NCBI GenBank assembly: GCA_964373925.1
Contig: CAYJWS010000027.1
Coordinates: forward strand, 1 to 13,905
Direction of reading: 5' to 3'
Origin: CAYJWS01 sp964373925
Lineage (GTDB): Bacteria; Patescibacteriota; Patescibacteriia; Buchananbacterales; GWA2-38-13
DNA: 13,905 bases
Shown: in pieces, positions 5,896 through 12,809 of the stretch
Position numbering within the stretch: position 1 is the stretch's first letter
How the letters are laid out: each line of letters starts with the position of its first letter
Made by a program: the position numbers and the translations under genes
The notes under the pieces: generated by a model
Databases searched by the model: none
Seen by the model: the letters and a program-made list of their open reading frames with translations, nothing else
Told to the model about the DNA's origin: nothing

Positions 5896-6777
5896 ATGTC
5901 AAATGAAAACTTATTGGAGTATATAAAAAAAAGCCGTGAAAGCGGAGTAGATGATGAGTCTATTAAAAACGAACTGCGCCGTGCCGGCTGGCAAGAAGGG
6001 GATATAGCGCCAGCGTTTGGCGGATCTCAACCTGCAGCAACGTATGTTGTATCTCACAAAAGCAGAAGGCTCGCGATATTTTTTCTTGTCGGGCCGATAG
6101 TAGGATTAGCACTTATTTTTTTTACTTACGCTATCGCGGTATTTGTTGTTCGTTCGATGGTAAACGTTGATACACCTAGTTTATATAATTATAATATAAA
6201 TTATGAAAGTAGGGGAACAAATATTAATCGAAGTCTCGAAAATCGTATCAACGAGGGGTTAAATTATGGTACGATAGCAGCTTTGGACCACGGCGATCCA
6301 CGGCAAGCAATTTTTTTGATAATTAATGTTGTCTTGGGATTTCTTGCGATTTTATGCATTATTGGAATTATTATTGGAGCTATATTGGCTGTAGTTTTAT
6401 TCAAGAAAAAAGAATTGGTTTCGGGAACATTTGACGAGAGGTCAGGTAGGGGAAAAGATTCTATCATTCCGCCTGAAATAAAGGGCTGGAACTGGGGAGC
6501 GTTTGGCGTTACACTTATTTGGGGAATTTATTACGGAGCATGGATGGTGCTGTGGGGATTTCTTCTCGGGCTTATTCCATTGGTCGGAATACTGTGGAAA
6601 GTATATGTCGGCATGAAGGGCAATGAATGGGCGTGGAGAAAAAATAAGTGGCAGAGCGTTGAGCAGTTTATGGCCGTACAAAACAAGTGGAAGCCGTGGG
6701 GGATTGTATTTTTTATACTCGGCATTCTTTCGGTGATTCCATCGCTTATTCAAATATTGAATAGACTTAAGGGATGA
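5896..6777 (+). CDS. Four-TM membrane protein with N-terminal helical domain
   Basis: Function unknown. Residues 1-42 form a soluble two-helix segment (LLEYIKKSRESGVDDESIKNELRRAGWQ), a pattern often seen at the N-terminus of Patescibacteria membrane proteins, where a short helix pair ends in 'GW'. Hydrophobic segments lie at about 59-85, 138-169, 200-234 and 268-287. Between TM1 and TM2 is a polar, Asn/Tyr-rich loop (about 90-135), and between TM2 and TM3 a charged loop. The third and fourth segments are very Trp-rich (WNWGAFGVTLIWGIYYGAW, then WAWRKNKW), resembling the DUF2628 type of small membrane domain; this is a tentative likeness. It starts 12 nt after aspS with no SD, so it is probably translated from the same mRNA. 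Confidence 0.8.
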   Translation: MSNENLLEYIKKSRESGVDDESIKNELRRAGWQEGDIAPAFGGSQPAATYVVSHKSRRLAIFFLVGPIVGLALIFFTYAIAVFVVRSMVNVDTPSLYNYNINYESRGTNINRSLENRINEGLNYGTIAALDHGDPRQAIFLIINVVLGFLAILCIIGIIIGAILAVVLFKKKELVSGTFDERSGRGKDSIIPPEIKGWNWGAFGVTLIWGIYYGAWMVLWGFLLGLIPLVGILWKVYVGMKGNEWAWRKNKWQSVEQFMAVQNKWKPWGIVFFILGILSVIPSLIQILNRLKG

Positions 6778-6810
6778 TATCAAGTATTAAACCCAATAAT
6801 ATTTTGAGTT

Positions 6811-7104
6811 ATGAAATTATCTTTCCTGCAAAAATATATATTGAAAGAATGTTTTGCGAACAATAATTTTAATGTGCATAAAAGTACGCTTAAAAATTTT
6901 TATCACAATAAAAAAATTAAACCAAAAAATATTATACACGATATCACGCGAAGCATAGACAACCTTATTGTCAAAGATCTTGTTGTAGGGTTTGGCAAAA
7001 AAACTTCTCACAAATGGTACATTCAAAAAATTCAGCTGACTTCAAAAGGGAAAAAAACATCTCGAGAATTTTTTGGGAAACAACAAAAACTTCCTTTGAA
7101 ATAG
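6811..7104 (+). CDS. Small basic winged-helix-like protein
   Basis: A 97-residue protein rich in Lys, Asn and Phe, with no TM segment. The N-terminal part (FLQKYILKECF, then KSTLKNFYHNKKI) looks like helix 1 plus a recognition-helix region. The segment DITRSIDNLIVKDLVVGFGKKT…IQKIQLTSKGKKTSREFF has the 'helix, two-strand wing, LT-x-KG' pattern of MarR/PadR-like winged-helix proteins that ends in an LTxxG turn. It may bind DNA, or only be a wHTH scaffold. It sits between two membrane proteins (33 and 23 nt gaps, no SD), so a role in controlling or assembling them is possible but unproven. No catalytic residues are visible. Confidence 0.65.
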   Translation: MKLSFLQKYILKECFANNNFNVHKSTLKNFYHNKKIKPKNIIHDITRSIDNLIVKDLVVGFGKKTSHKWYIQKIQLTSKGKKTSREFFGKQQKLPLK

Positions 7105-7127
7105 ATTAACTCATAACTTTAAAAAAT

Positions 7128-8093
7128 ATGGAAAACCAAAATACTATGCCCGAGCCGCAAGAAAGCTTTAAGGGCAAGGGCGCGCTTGACGCTTTTTTGA
7201 ATCTGCTTTCGCTTGTTACATTAGGCTGGACAGCCTTTTCGTTCGGAGGCGTGTTATTTCAGATTATCAACAGGTATTTTGGAAATTACGCGCTTGGGTA
7301 CGACAATAGTTATTATAGTAGCACCATGAAGTTTAATATTGCTTCACTTTTAATAGTGACGCCAGTGTTTTTAGTGTTAACAGGAATTTTGCATAAGCAG
7401 TATAAAGAAAGAAAGCTAAATTCTCAAAGTGGAATACATCGATGGTTGACGTACCTCATGCTCTTTATCGCGTTTTGCAATATTGTCGGAAGCCTTATCG
7501 CGCTTGTTTTTAAATTTTTAGACGGCATATTTTTTTCATCATTTATTCTCAAGGCGCTTACTATTTTTGTAATCGCATTGGGGATATTTGGCTATAACTG
7601 GTATGATCTGAAACGAAAAGATTATGAAGCAAAAAGCCAAGTTTCCCTGATATCGGCCGTGCTCGTAATAGTTTTGAGCGTGGGCGCGATTATCGGAGGG
7701 TTTGTTATTTCCGGATCACCGCAAAGAGCGCGAAAAATGAATTTTGACAGGCAGAGGATAAATGATCTTAGCAGTCTTCGATATCAGATAAATGAGTACG
7801 AAAGAGTCAACAAGAAACTTCCTTACGATCTAAGCGACTCGCAGTTTTTAAGATTTAAGGATCCTGAAACAAAAAATCAATACGAATATTCGTTTATTGG
7901 AGACAAAGAGTATCAGTTGTGCGCAAATTTTTCGTTGCCCGCGGAGGCGCTGAATAATAAAACTTTTGAAGCTGATTATTATGGATATGAGACATGGAAC
8001 TATCATAAGGGAGGGAGACAGTGCTATAAGCTTATTCTGGATGAAAAGAATAATTATGGAAAGCCTATTCCCGCGCCCATTCCGATTCAATAA
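7128..8093 (+). CDS. DUF5671-like membrane protein with pseudopilin-like C-terminal tail
   Basis: The N-terminal half contains five hydrophobic segments (about 22-47, 70-89, 107-129, 136-157, 172-195). The first part (ALDAFLNLLSLVTLGWTAFS…LFQIINRYF) fits the DUF5671 pattern seen in many Patescibacteria proteins. The remaining 125 residues are soluble. DRQRINDLSSLRYQINEYE (207-225), then KKLPYDLSD, then a Cys265/Cys299 pair resembles the 'RxxDLxxLxxAIxxYxxxNxxYP' start and globular body of a type II/IV pseudopilin, presumably on the outer face of the membrane. Function is unknown. It shares the same transcript direction and tight spacing as the 97-residue protein and the TM protein before it. 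The ATG has no SD. Confidence 0.75.
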   Translation: MENQNTMPEPQESFKGKGALDAFLNLLSLVTLGWTAFSFGGVLFQIINRYFGNYALGYDNSYYSSTMKFNIASLLIVTPVFLVLTGILHKQYKERKLNSQSGIHRWLTYLMLFIAFCNIVGSLIALVFKFLDGIFFSSFILKALTIFVIALGIFGYNWYDLKRKDYEAKSQVSLISAVLVIVLSVGAIIGGFVISGSPQRARKMNFDRQRINDLSSLRYQINEYERVNKKLPYDLSDSQFLRFKDPETKNQYEYSFIGDKEYQLCANFSLPAEALNNKTFEADYYGYETWNYHKGGRQCYKLILDEKNNYGKPIPAPIPIQ

Positions 8094-8141
8094 TATATAT
8101 TCTCTCAATATCAAATATCTTAATAACTAATATCTAATTTT

Positions 8142-8669
8142 ATGCCCATACCAAAAAAAATCGAAGAGTATCTTAAAAAAACAAAGAAAAAATTTCATGT
8201 GATAGCCCACAAAACCGTCTATACCGGATATGACCTTGCGCAAACTTTAAAAAAAAGTCTCTCCAGTATTGCAAAAACATTGGTTGTAAAAACAGATAAG
8301 GGATACGCCCTTGTTGTATTGCCGGCTTCCTCAAGACTTGATTTGAAAAAGCTTAAAAAAATCTTAAAAGTTAAAAAAGTGACGATACCGGGAGAAAAAA
8401 TAATGTCTAAGATATTTAAGGTAAAACCCGGCGCTATTTCCGCTTTTGGAAAATTTCATAAAGTGGATACCGTTGTGGATAAAAGCATTATGAAGGCGAA
8501 GGACGTAATTTTTCAAGCGGGCAGCTTTACCGATTCCGTCATGATGAAGGCGAAAGATTTTATTGAAGCCGAAAGCGCCCTTTTGGGAGATTTTGCACAA
8601 AAGGCAAACTATAAGTTGCAGAAAAATACCGCCAAGGCAAAGAAATTAACAAAGAAGAAAAAGGGTTAA
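8142..8669 (+). CDS. YbaK/ProX-type aminoacyl-tRNA deacylase
   Basis: It probably hydrolyses mischarged aminoacyl-tRNA (Cys- or Ala-tRNA-Pro type editing in trans). The 175-residue single domain contains VIAHKTVYTGYDLAQTL (20-36), the invariant-lysine segment SIAKTLVVKTDKGY (42-55, with Lys45 in the family's catalytic position), a PGAISAFG turn (96-103), AGSFTDSVMMKAKDFIEAES (126-145) and a Lys-rich basic tail (164-175) that could help tRNA binding. The core is typical of YbaK/EbsC proteins; the particular editing substrate cannot be told from sequence. It lies 48 nt after the DUF5671-like gene. The leader ends in CTAATATCTAATTTT with no SD, and the same 14-mer recurs at the end of scpA. Confidence 0.87.
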   Translation: MPIPKKIEEYLKKTKKKFHVIAHKTVYTGYDLAQTLKKSLSSIAKTLVVKTDKGYALVVLPASSRLDLKKLKKILKVKKVTIPGEKIMSKIFKVKPGAISAFGKFHKVDTVVDKSIMKAKDVIFQAGSFTDSVMMKAKDFIEAESALLGDFAQKANYKLQKNTAKAKKLTKKKKG

Positions 8670-8686
8670 TTATTTAAGTAAATCCG

Positions 8687-8821
8687 AAATTCGAATATCG
8701 TCCTTCGACTTTACTTAGGACAAATCTGAGCTTGTCGAATGGGTCGAAATTCAAAACACCCCTCACCTCTTCTCCTCTCCCCGCGGGGGAGAGGATGGGA
8801 GAGGGGGAGAATTTCGAATTT
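8687..8821. repeat. Nested palindromic repeat forming the scpA 5' flank
   Basis: The unit is bounded by AAATTCGAA (8687-8695) and TTCGAATTT (8813-8821). Inside, CGAAATTC (8745-8752) pairs with GAATTTCG (8809-8816), CCCCTC (from 8759) with GAGGGG (8801-8806), and TCCTCTCCCC (8773-8782) with GGGGAGAGGA (8786-8795), giving a long hairpin. The left portion also contains a degenerate 'CCTTCGAC…TTGTCGAA' dispersed-repeat motif (8702-8739). The 'CCTCTCCCC…GGGGAGAGG' core is shared with the element at 1894-2099. The repeat ends 8 nt before the scpA start codon. Confidence 0.7.
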
Positions 8822-8829
8822 AATCCATT

Positions 8830-9537
8830 ATGCATCAGGTAAAAGTTGAACATTATGAAGGCCCATTTGATTTGCTTTTGCAGCTTATCGAACAAAATAA
8901 GCTTGATATAACCAAGGTTTCCTTATCGCAGATTACCGAAGAATATATTAAGGTGCTCAATGAAAAGACAAATGAAATTCTTCCGTATGAACTTGCTGAT
9001 TTTTTAGTTATCGCGGCAAAGCTTCTTTTGATAAAGTCAAAAGCCTTAATGCCGTATCTTGTATGGGACGATGAAGATGATGTGCAAGACTTGGAATCAC
9101 AGCTTAAAATGTACAAAGAGTATCTTGAAGCTTCTAAAAATATTCAAAAAATCATACATGCGAAAAGATTCGCCTATTACCGAGAAAAGTTTTGGGTATC
9201 ATCTGATGTTGGATTCCAGCCGCCCCAGGGGCTACAAAAAGAGAGGCTTGCGGAGATATTTCGAGGAATTATCCAGGGACTTACTCCGTTTATTGACCTG
9301 CCGAAATCCATTATAAGGAAAACAGTAAACATACAGGAGAAGATACGAAGAATCCAAGATTTGATTTTTAAGGAAGCGCATGTGAGTTTTAATAAAATTT
9401 TTTCCGACGCAAAAAATAAGACTGAAGTCATTGTAAGTTTTCTCGCGGTTCTTGAGCTCATGAAGCAAAGGCAGATTGTCGTGCGGCAAGATCAAATTTT
9501 TGAAGATATAATATTAGAGAGAATTTCTAATATCTAA
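8830..9537 (+). CDS. scpA: Segregation and condensation protein A (kleisin ScpA)
   Basis: This is the kleisin subunit of the SMC-ScpAB complex that compacts and segregates the chromosome. The N-terminal signature is clear: VEHYEGPFDLLLQLIEQNKLDITKVSLSQITEEYI (6-40), then LADFLVIAAKLLLIKSKALMP (55-75), the helix that contacts the SMC neck. A charged acidic linker (DDEDDVQDLES) and helical middle follow, and the C-terminal winged-helix end (VIVSFLAVLELMKQRQIVVRQ, then FEDIILERI) contacts the SMC head. The 235-residue length is normal. ATG 8830 has no SD and sits just after a repeat. The gene is followed by scpB after about 100 nt; the stop codon lies inside an inverted repeat. The smc gene itself is not in the window. 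Confidence 0.95.
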   Translation: MHQVKVEHYEGPFDLLLQLIEQNKLDITKVSLSQITEEYIKVLNEKTNEILPYELADFLVIAAKLLLIKSKALMPYLVWDDEDDVQDLESQLKMYKEYLEASKNIQKIIHAKRFAYYREKFWVSSDVGFQPPQGLQKERLAEIFRGIIQGLTPFIDLPKSIIRKTVNIQEKIRRIQDLIFKEAHVSFNKIFSDAKNKTEVIVSFLAVLELMKQRQIVVRQDQIFEDIILERISNI

Positions 9538-9588
9538 TTTCTAATTACTAATGTATTAATCGCTTAGATAATTGGTAATTAGAAATTA
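9535..9588. repeat. Inverted repeat overlapping the scpA stop codon
   Basis: TAATTTCTAATTACTAAT (9535-9552) is the inverse of ATTGGTAATTAGAAATTA (9571-9588) with one T-G pair, so 17 of 18 bases are perfect, around an 18-nt loop. The first TAA is the scpA stop codon. It is AT-rich and has no T-run after it, so termination is unlikely; it could stabilise the mRNA end or reduce flow into scpB. Confidence 0.75.
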
Positions 9589-9594
9589 AGAATT

Positions 9595-9626
9595 ACCCCT
9601 CGGTCCTGAGCTCGGGGTCGAAGGAG
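9595..9626. repeat. Small palindrome and weak SD before scpB
   Basis: ACCCC (9595-9599) pairs with GGGGT (9614-9618). The block resembles the inverse of the dispersed 'CCTTCGACCCCGAGCTCAGGACC' motif. AAGGAG (9621-9626) follows, but it lies 14 nt from the scpB ATG, which is long for an effective SD and may simply be part of the repeat. Confidence 0.4.
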
Positions 9627-9640
9627 AAATTAATAAATTT

Positions 9641-10192
9641 ATGTCCTTAAAATCACACATTGAAAGCCTGCTTTTTATATCAAACTATCCACTTTCCATA
9701 AAGAGGCTTTCTGATTTGACGGGAGAAAAAAGCGAAATGGTCGAGAAGGCGATTAATGAGCTGTGTTTATATTATTCATCAAAAGAGCATTCCGGTATAA
9801 TTATTACAAGAATAGGGGACAAGGTACAGATGGCGACGACGCCGAGCAATGCCAAAGTGGTACAGAAGTTTATCAAGGAGGAAACGGAGGGCGAGCTTAC
9901 AAAAGCCTCGCTTGAAACCCTTACAATTATCGCGTATCGAGGGCCGGTGTACCGCGCGGAAATTGAACAGATCAGAGGAGTAAATTGTGCCATTATATTA
10001 AGAAATCTTCTCATACGTGGACTTATTGAAAGTAAGGAAGATAAAAAGAAAATGCAAACTACATATAATATTTCTTTTGATTTTTTACGATTCTTGGGAA
10101 TTTCTGACACAAAAGAACTCCCTAATTTTCAGTCGCTCAACAGCGCTGAAAACCTCCAAAAAATACTCCAAGAAAAAATGGAAAACACATAA
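9641..10192 (+). CDS. scpB: Segregation and condensation protein B (ScpB)
   Basis: ScpB dimers bind the central part of ScpA and complete the SMC-ScpAB condensin. Two winged-helix domains are visible. The first has the LKSHIESLLFISNYPLSIKRLSDLTG opening (3-28) and the middle strand pattern (GIIITRIGDKVQMATT). The second has TKASLETLTIIAYRGPVYRAEIEQIRGVN (about 87-115), the family's most conserved part. It ends with YNISFDFLRFLGISDTKELPNF and a short variable tail. 183 residues is usual. It follows scpA on the same strand across a repeat-bearing gap. The start ATG 9641 has only a distant AAGGAG. Confidence 0.95.
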   Translation: MSLKSHIESLLFISNYPLSIKRLSDLTGEKSEMVEKAINELCLYYSSKEHSGIIITRIGDKVQMATTPSNAKVVQKFIKEETEGELTKASLETLTIIAYRGPVYRAEIEQIRGVNCAIILRNLLIRGLIESKEDKKKMQTTYNISFDFLRFLGISDTKELPNFQSLNSAENLQKILQEKMENT

Positions 10193-10204
10193 CTTTTTAT
10201 ATGC

Positions 10205-10378
10205 TTAGGACTTACGCTTTTGACCCTCCCCCTCATGAGGGGCCTTCGGGCCGTGAGCTCAGGCCGAATCGGGAGATGGAGGGGGTCATAGAAACGCTTG
10301 CCATTATCATGCGTTACAATGACCTCCCCTAGCCCCTCCTCACGAGGAGGGGAAGTGACTCAAGTGTGTAAGTCCTAA
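10205..10378. mobile_element. MITE-like element with 13-bp inverted ends
   Basis: TTAGGACTTACGC (10205-10217) and GTGTAAGTCCTAA (10366-10378) are inverted ends with one mismatch, enclosing a 174-bp non-coding stretch. The dinucleotide TA at each end would fit a Tc1/mariner-IS630 type of target duplication, but it is also part of the palindrome. Internal structures include CCTCATGAGG, GGCC-TTCG-GGCC, and CCCCTCCTC/GAGGAGGGG (10333-10352) with a 2-nt loop. The 'ACTTACGC' ends and 'CCTCCCC…CCCCTCCTCA' core match the element at 1894-2099. No transposase is encoded. Confidence 0.72.
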
Positions 10379-10415
10379 TACAAAGAAAATATTTGTCTCC
10401 ATTATATTTAGAATT

Positions 10416-11321
10416 ATGTTTGATTTTCTTACAAATATTATTATGTACGGCTTGCTTTTTTCCATGAATGTTTCTGTGAACGGCGGATACTATTTAGACG
10501 CGATGCAAAAAAATGTTGACTCTCCTGCCATTATTAATCACAATAGCTTGGGTATAGATATAAGCGCGCCATATGCTGTTGTTTTAGATAAAAAATCAAA
10601 AAAAGTTTTATTTGAGAAAAATAAAAATTTGCAGACTCCCATCGCAAGCGTGACAAAACTTATGACCGCACTGGTTTTTCTCAATCATAATCCAGGATGG
10701 GAAACGAAACTAAAAATCGAACCTTCAGATTTTCGTCCTGGCAATCACGCCCTACTGCGGTCGGGAGACGAAGTAACTGTTCAGGATTTATTTTACCTTA
10801 CACTTATTCCTTCTTCCAACGAAGCATCAATGGCTTTGGTTCGATCTACGGGTATGAGTATGAATGCATTTATTGAAGAAATGAATAGTCTGGCGAAAAA
10901 ATTTAGGCTCGAGTACACGTATTTTATCGATCCGACAGGGCTCGAGCCAGCCAATATATCGACTGCTTATGAGATATCCCTTTTAGCCGATCGCGCGTTC
11001 CAAGAAAAAGATATAATACGTGTCGTTCAAAAAAAAGAATATGAATTTCAAGTTTTTAATACAAAACGAAGGGTCATAGCGAAGAGCACCGATAAACTCC
11101 TTGATTCCTTTATTAATAATAAGGAAAATAATTACGTTATAGTAGGGGCAAAAACCGGATATATTGATGAATCATTATACAATTTTGTGGCGGAAGTAAG
11201 GCGAGATAATCACAGTATTATTATTGCAATATTTGGAAGCAAAACATCCGATGACCGTTGGAATGAGGCCAAGGGCTTGTCTGAATGGGCATTCTCAAAT
11301 TTTCGATGGAAGAACGAGTAG
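10416..11321 (+). CDS. D-alanyl-D-alanine carboxypeptidase (peptidase S11, PBP5-like)
   Basis: This serine peptidase trims the terminal D-Ala of peptidoglycan stem peptides outside the membrane. Three active-site motifs are present in order and at the right distances: SVTK with Ser78 and Lys81, SSN (133-135), and KTG (246-248). APYAVVLDKKSKKVLFEKN and the TPIASVTKLMTALV block confirm the family. The N-terminus (residues 3-22) is a moderately hydrophobic segment that can act as a signal or anchor, without a clear cleavage motif. At 301 residues it ends soon after the catalytic domain, so the C-terminal PBP5 beta domain and amphipathic anchor are absent. The ATG follows TATATTTAGAATT and has no SD; 37 nt separate it from the MITE-like element. 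The likely substrate implies that this organism makes peptidoglycan. Confidence 0.92.
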   Translation: MFDFLTNIIMYGLLFSMNVSVNGGYYLDAMQKNVDSPAIINHNSLGIDISAPYAVVLDKKSKKVLFEKNKNLQTPIASVTKLMTALVFLNHNPGWETKLKIEPSDFRPGNHALLRSGDEVTVQDLFYLTLIPSSNEASMALVRSTGMSMNAFIEEMNSLAKKFRLEYTYFIDPTGLEPANISTAYEISLLADRAFQEKDIIRVVQKKEYEFQVFNTKRRVIAKSTDKLLDSFINNKENNYVIVGAKTGYIDESLYNFVAEVRRDNHSIIIAIFGSKTSDDRWNEAKGLSEWAFSNFRWKNE

Positions 11322-11323
11322 TA

Positions 11324-11332
11324 TGCTATAAT
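11324..11332 (+). promoter_or_regulatory. Extended -10 promoter for the export protein/tpiA pair
   Basis: TGCTATAAT (11324-11332) is an exact extended -10 (TGnTATAAT). The -35 position has only a poor hexamer, as is usual for extended -10 promoters. A start at about 11339 gives a leader of only about 14 nt with no SD before ATG 11353. The element sits at the end of the carboxypeptidase gene. Confidence 0.5.
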
Positions 11333-11352
11333 ACATATATATTATTATAACT

Positions 11353-11856
11353 ATGAACTTAGATTCACTAGCATTATTTTTTTCATCATTCCCTCCCGAA
11401 TTTGCTACATTTATCCTTGCGATGATTCCGGTATTAGAGCTTCAGGCGTCTATTCCCATTGCTTTGGGGGCTTACAAGCTTCCGCTTTTTTCCGCTTATT
11501 TTTTTTCAATTGCTGGAAATCTCGTACCGGCATTTTTTTTATTGATGTTTTTAGATCCGGTGTCAAAGTACCTCATGGAGAGATCAAGTTTTTTCAAGAA
11601 AATATTTGAATGGGTTTTTCAATATACACGCGGCAAGTTCGCTCAAAAATATATAAAATATGGGCAATGGGCAATATTTGCGTTTATCGCGATTCCCACT
11701 CCATTGAGCGGGGCGTGGTCAAGTTCGGTGGCGGCGTTCTTGTTTAACATTCCTTTTAAGCGCGCGTTTTTACTTATTGCCTTGGGCGAGATTATCGCAG
11801 GAGCGATTATTATCGGCATTGCAAGAGGCGCTCTTGTGATGATACGCCACTTATAA
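11353..11856 (+). CDS. Small multidrug-export family membrane protein
   Basis: It belongs to the Pfam 'putative small multi-drug export protein' family, with 167 residues. The ELQASIPIALG motif (29-39) follows the first membrane segment, and a second re-entrant-like segment has PTPLSGAWSSS (115-125), where the family usually shows PLPGTGAW. The protein is almost entirely hydrophobic, with helices near 15-35, 43-68, 105-115, 123-136 and 138-160. An alternating charged loop (KYLMERSSFFKKI) separates the halves. The family name is historical; export activity is not established for most members. tpiA follows 8 nt later. The gene has no SD; its promoter lies in the end of the carboxypeptidase gene. 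Confidence 0.85.
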   Translation: MNLDSLALFFSSFPPEFATFILAMIPVLELQASIPIALGAYKLPLFSAYFFSIAGNLVPAFFLLMFLDPVSKYLMERSSFFKKIFEWVFQYTRGKFAQKYIKYGQWAIFAFIAIPTPLSGAWSSSVAAFLFNIPFKRAFLLIALGEIIAGAIIIGIARGALVMIRHL

Positions 11857-11864
11857 ATAATTGT

Positions 11865-12626
11865 ATGTCAAAAATAATTATTGCAAATTGGAAAATGTAT
11901 CTTTCGCACGAACAAGCGCTTTCGGTTTCAAGGGAATTAGTTGTTTTTTCAAAAAGAGTAAGCGCTGATAAAAAGATTATCGTATGCCCTTCGTACATTT
12001 CCTTTAAAGATGTTGTTGATATTTTTAGGGGTTCAGAAGTAAGTATCGGCGCGCAGGATATTTTTTGGGAAGAGCGCGGCGCGTATACGGGAGAAGTCTC
12101 CGCTCTTGATATAAAAACTCTTGGCGGTGAATACGCGCTCTTGGGGCATTCGGAACGAAGGAAAAATTTTAATGAAACCAATAAAATGATTCATGACAAA
12201 ACGCGCATTTGCCTTGAGAATGGGCTTATTCCCGTGTTATGTATTGGCGAGGATTGGGATCAGAAAAAAAACGGTCAGAGAGATTATGTGCTTATACAGC
12301 AGCTTAATGAAGTGCTTGAGGGAATAGCTATTACAAATAATCAAAAAATTATAATAGCGTATGAGCCGGTGTGGGCCATTAGCGCGGGCGGGGGAGTCCA
12401 CGCAAGCCCCGAAGAAGTGAGCTATGTTCAGGAGGTCATACGCCAAGTACTTTTGGACTTATACGATAATTTTATTATTAATGACGTTTTTAAGATTATC
12501 TATGGCGGAAGTGTCACACCTGAAAATGTTAAAGAATACACAGAGCTTCAAAACATTTCTGGGGTATTGGTTGGAAGCGCGAGTACCGGCGCGGATATTT
12601 TTTATAAACTTATTGACGTCATATGA
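11865..12626 (+). CDS. tpiA: Triosephosphate isomerase
   Basis: It interconverts glyceraldehyde 3-phosphate and dihydroxyacetone phosphate in glycolysis. Catalytic residues are all in place: Asn8 and Lys10 in IIIANWKM, His95 in LLGHSERR (93-99), and Glu167 in YEPVWAI (166-172). The phosphate-binding loops IYGGSVTPEN (212-221) and GVLVGSAS (233-240) are standard. Total 253 residues is usual. Loop 6, the lid, normally GTGK, reads AISAGGGVHASPEE (171-184), apparently two residues longer. The start ATG has no SD and lies 8 nt after the upstream gene, so translation is probably coupled or leader-independent. Confidence 0.97.
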   Translation: MSKIIIANWKMYLSHEQALSVSRELVVFSKRVSADKKIIVCPSYISFKDVVDIFRGSEVSIGAQDIFWEERGAYTGEVSALDIKTLGGEYALLGHSERRKNFNETNKMIHDKTRICLENGLIPVLCIGEDWDQKKNGQRDYVLIQQLNEVLEGIAITNNQKIIIAYEPVWAISAGGGVHASPEEVSYVQEVIRQVLLDLYDNFIINDVFKIIYGGSVTPENVKEYTELQNISGVLVGSASTGADIFYKLIDVI

Positions 12627-12643
12627 AACACATATATAATTCT

Positions 12644-12689
12644 CCGAAAGCATTCGGTGGGTGTCAAGATATATTTTTCATTCACCGAA
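12644..12689. repeat. Nested inverted repeats after tpiA
   Basis: CCGAA (12644-12648) pairs with TTCGG (12653-12657) around AGCA. The overlapping TTCGGTG (12653-12659) also pairs with CACCGAA (12683-12689), so two folds compete. T5 (12674-12678) lies inside the second loop. No clear terminator follows. Confidence 0.6.
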
Positions 12690-12696
12690 GCTCTTT

Positions 12697-12786
12697 ATCC
12701 CCCTTCTCCGCCAGCTGGCGGATTCGGGGGATTCCCTTCTGCTTTCATCTCCCGATAACTATCGGGAGTAATCAGCGGAGGGGAAT
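12697..12786. repeat. Two linked palindromic repeat units
   Basis: Unit 1: ATCCCCC (12697-12703), TTC, the 16-bp palindrome TCCGCCAGCTGGCGGA (12707-12722), TTC, GGGGGAT (12726-12732). All 15 stem pairs are perfect with a symmetric TTC/TTC internal loop. Unit 2: ATTCCC (12731-12736) and GGGAAT (12781-12786) enclose CTGCT/AGCGG and a 9-bp stem CTCCCGATA/TATCGGGAG (12749-12768) with a 2-nt loop. The two units share AT at 12731-12732. TCCGCC…GGCGGA also recurs at 13798-13812. The end is 24 nt before the TPR gene. Confidence 0.8.
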
Positions 12787-12809
12787 AAAATAAAAATAAA
12801 ATCACGTTT

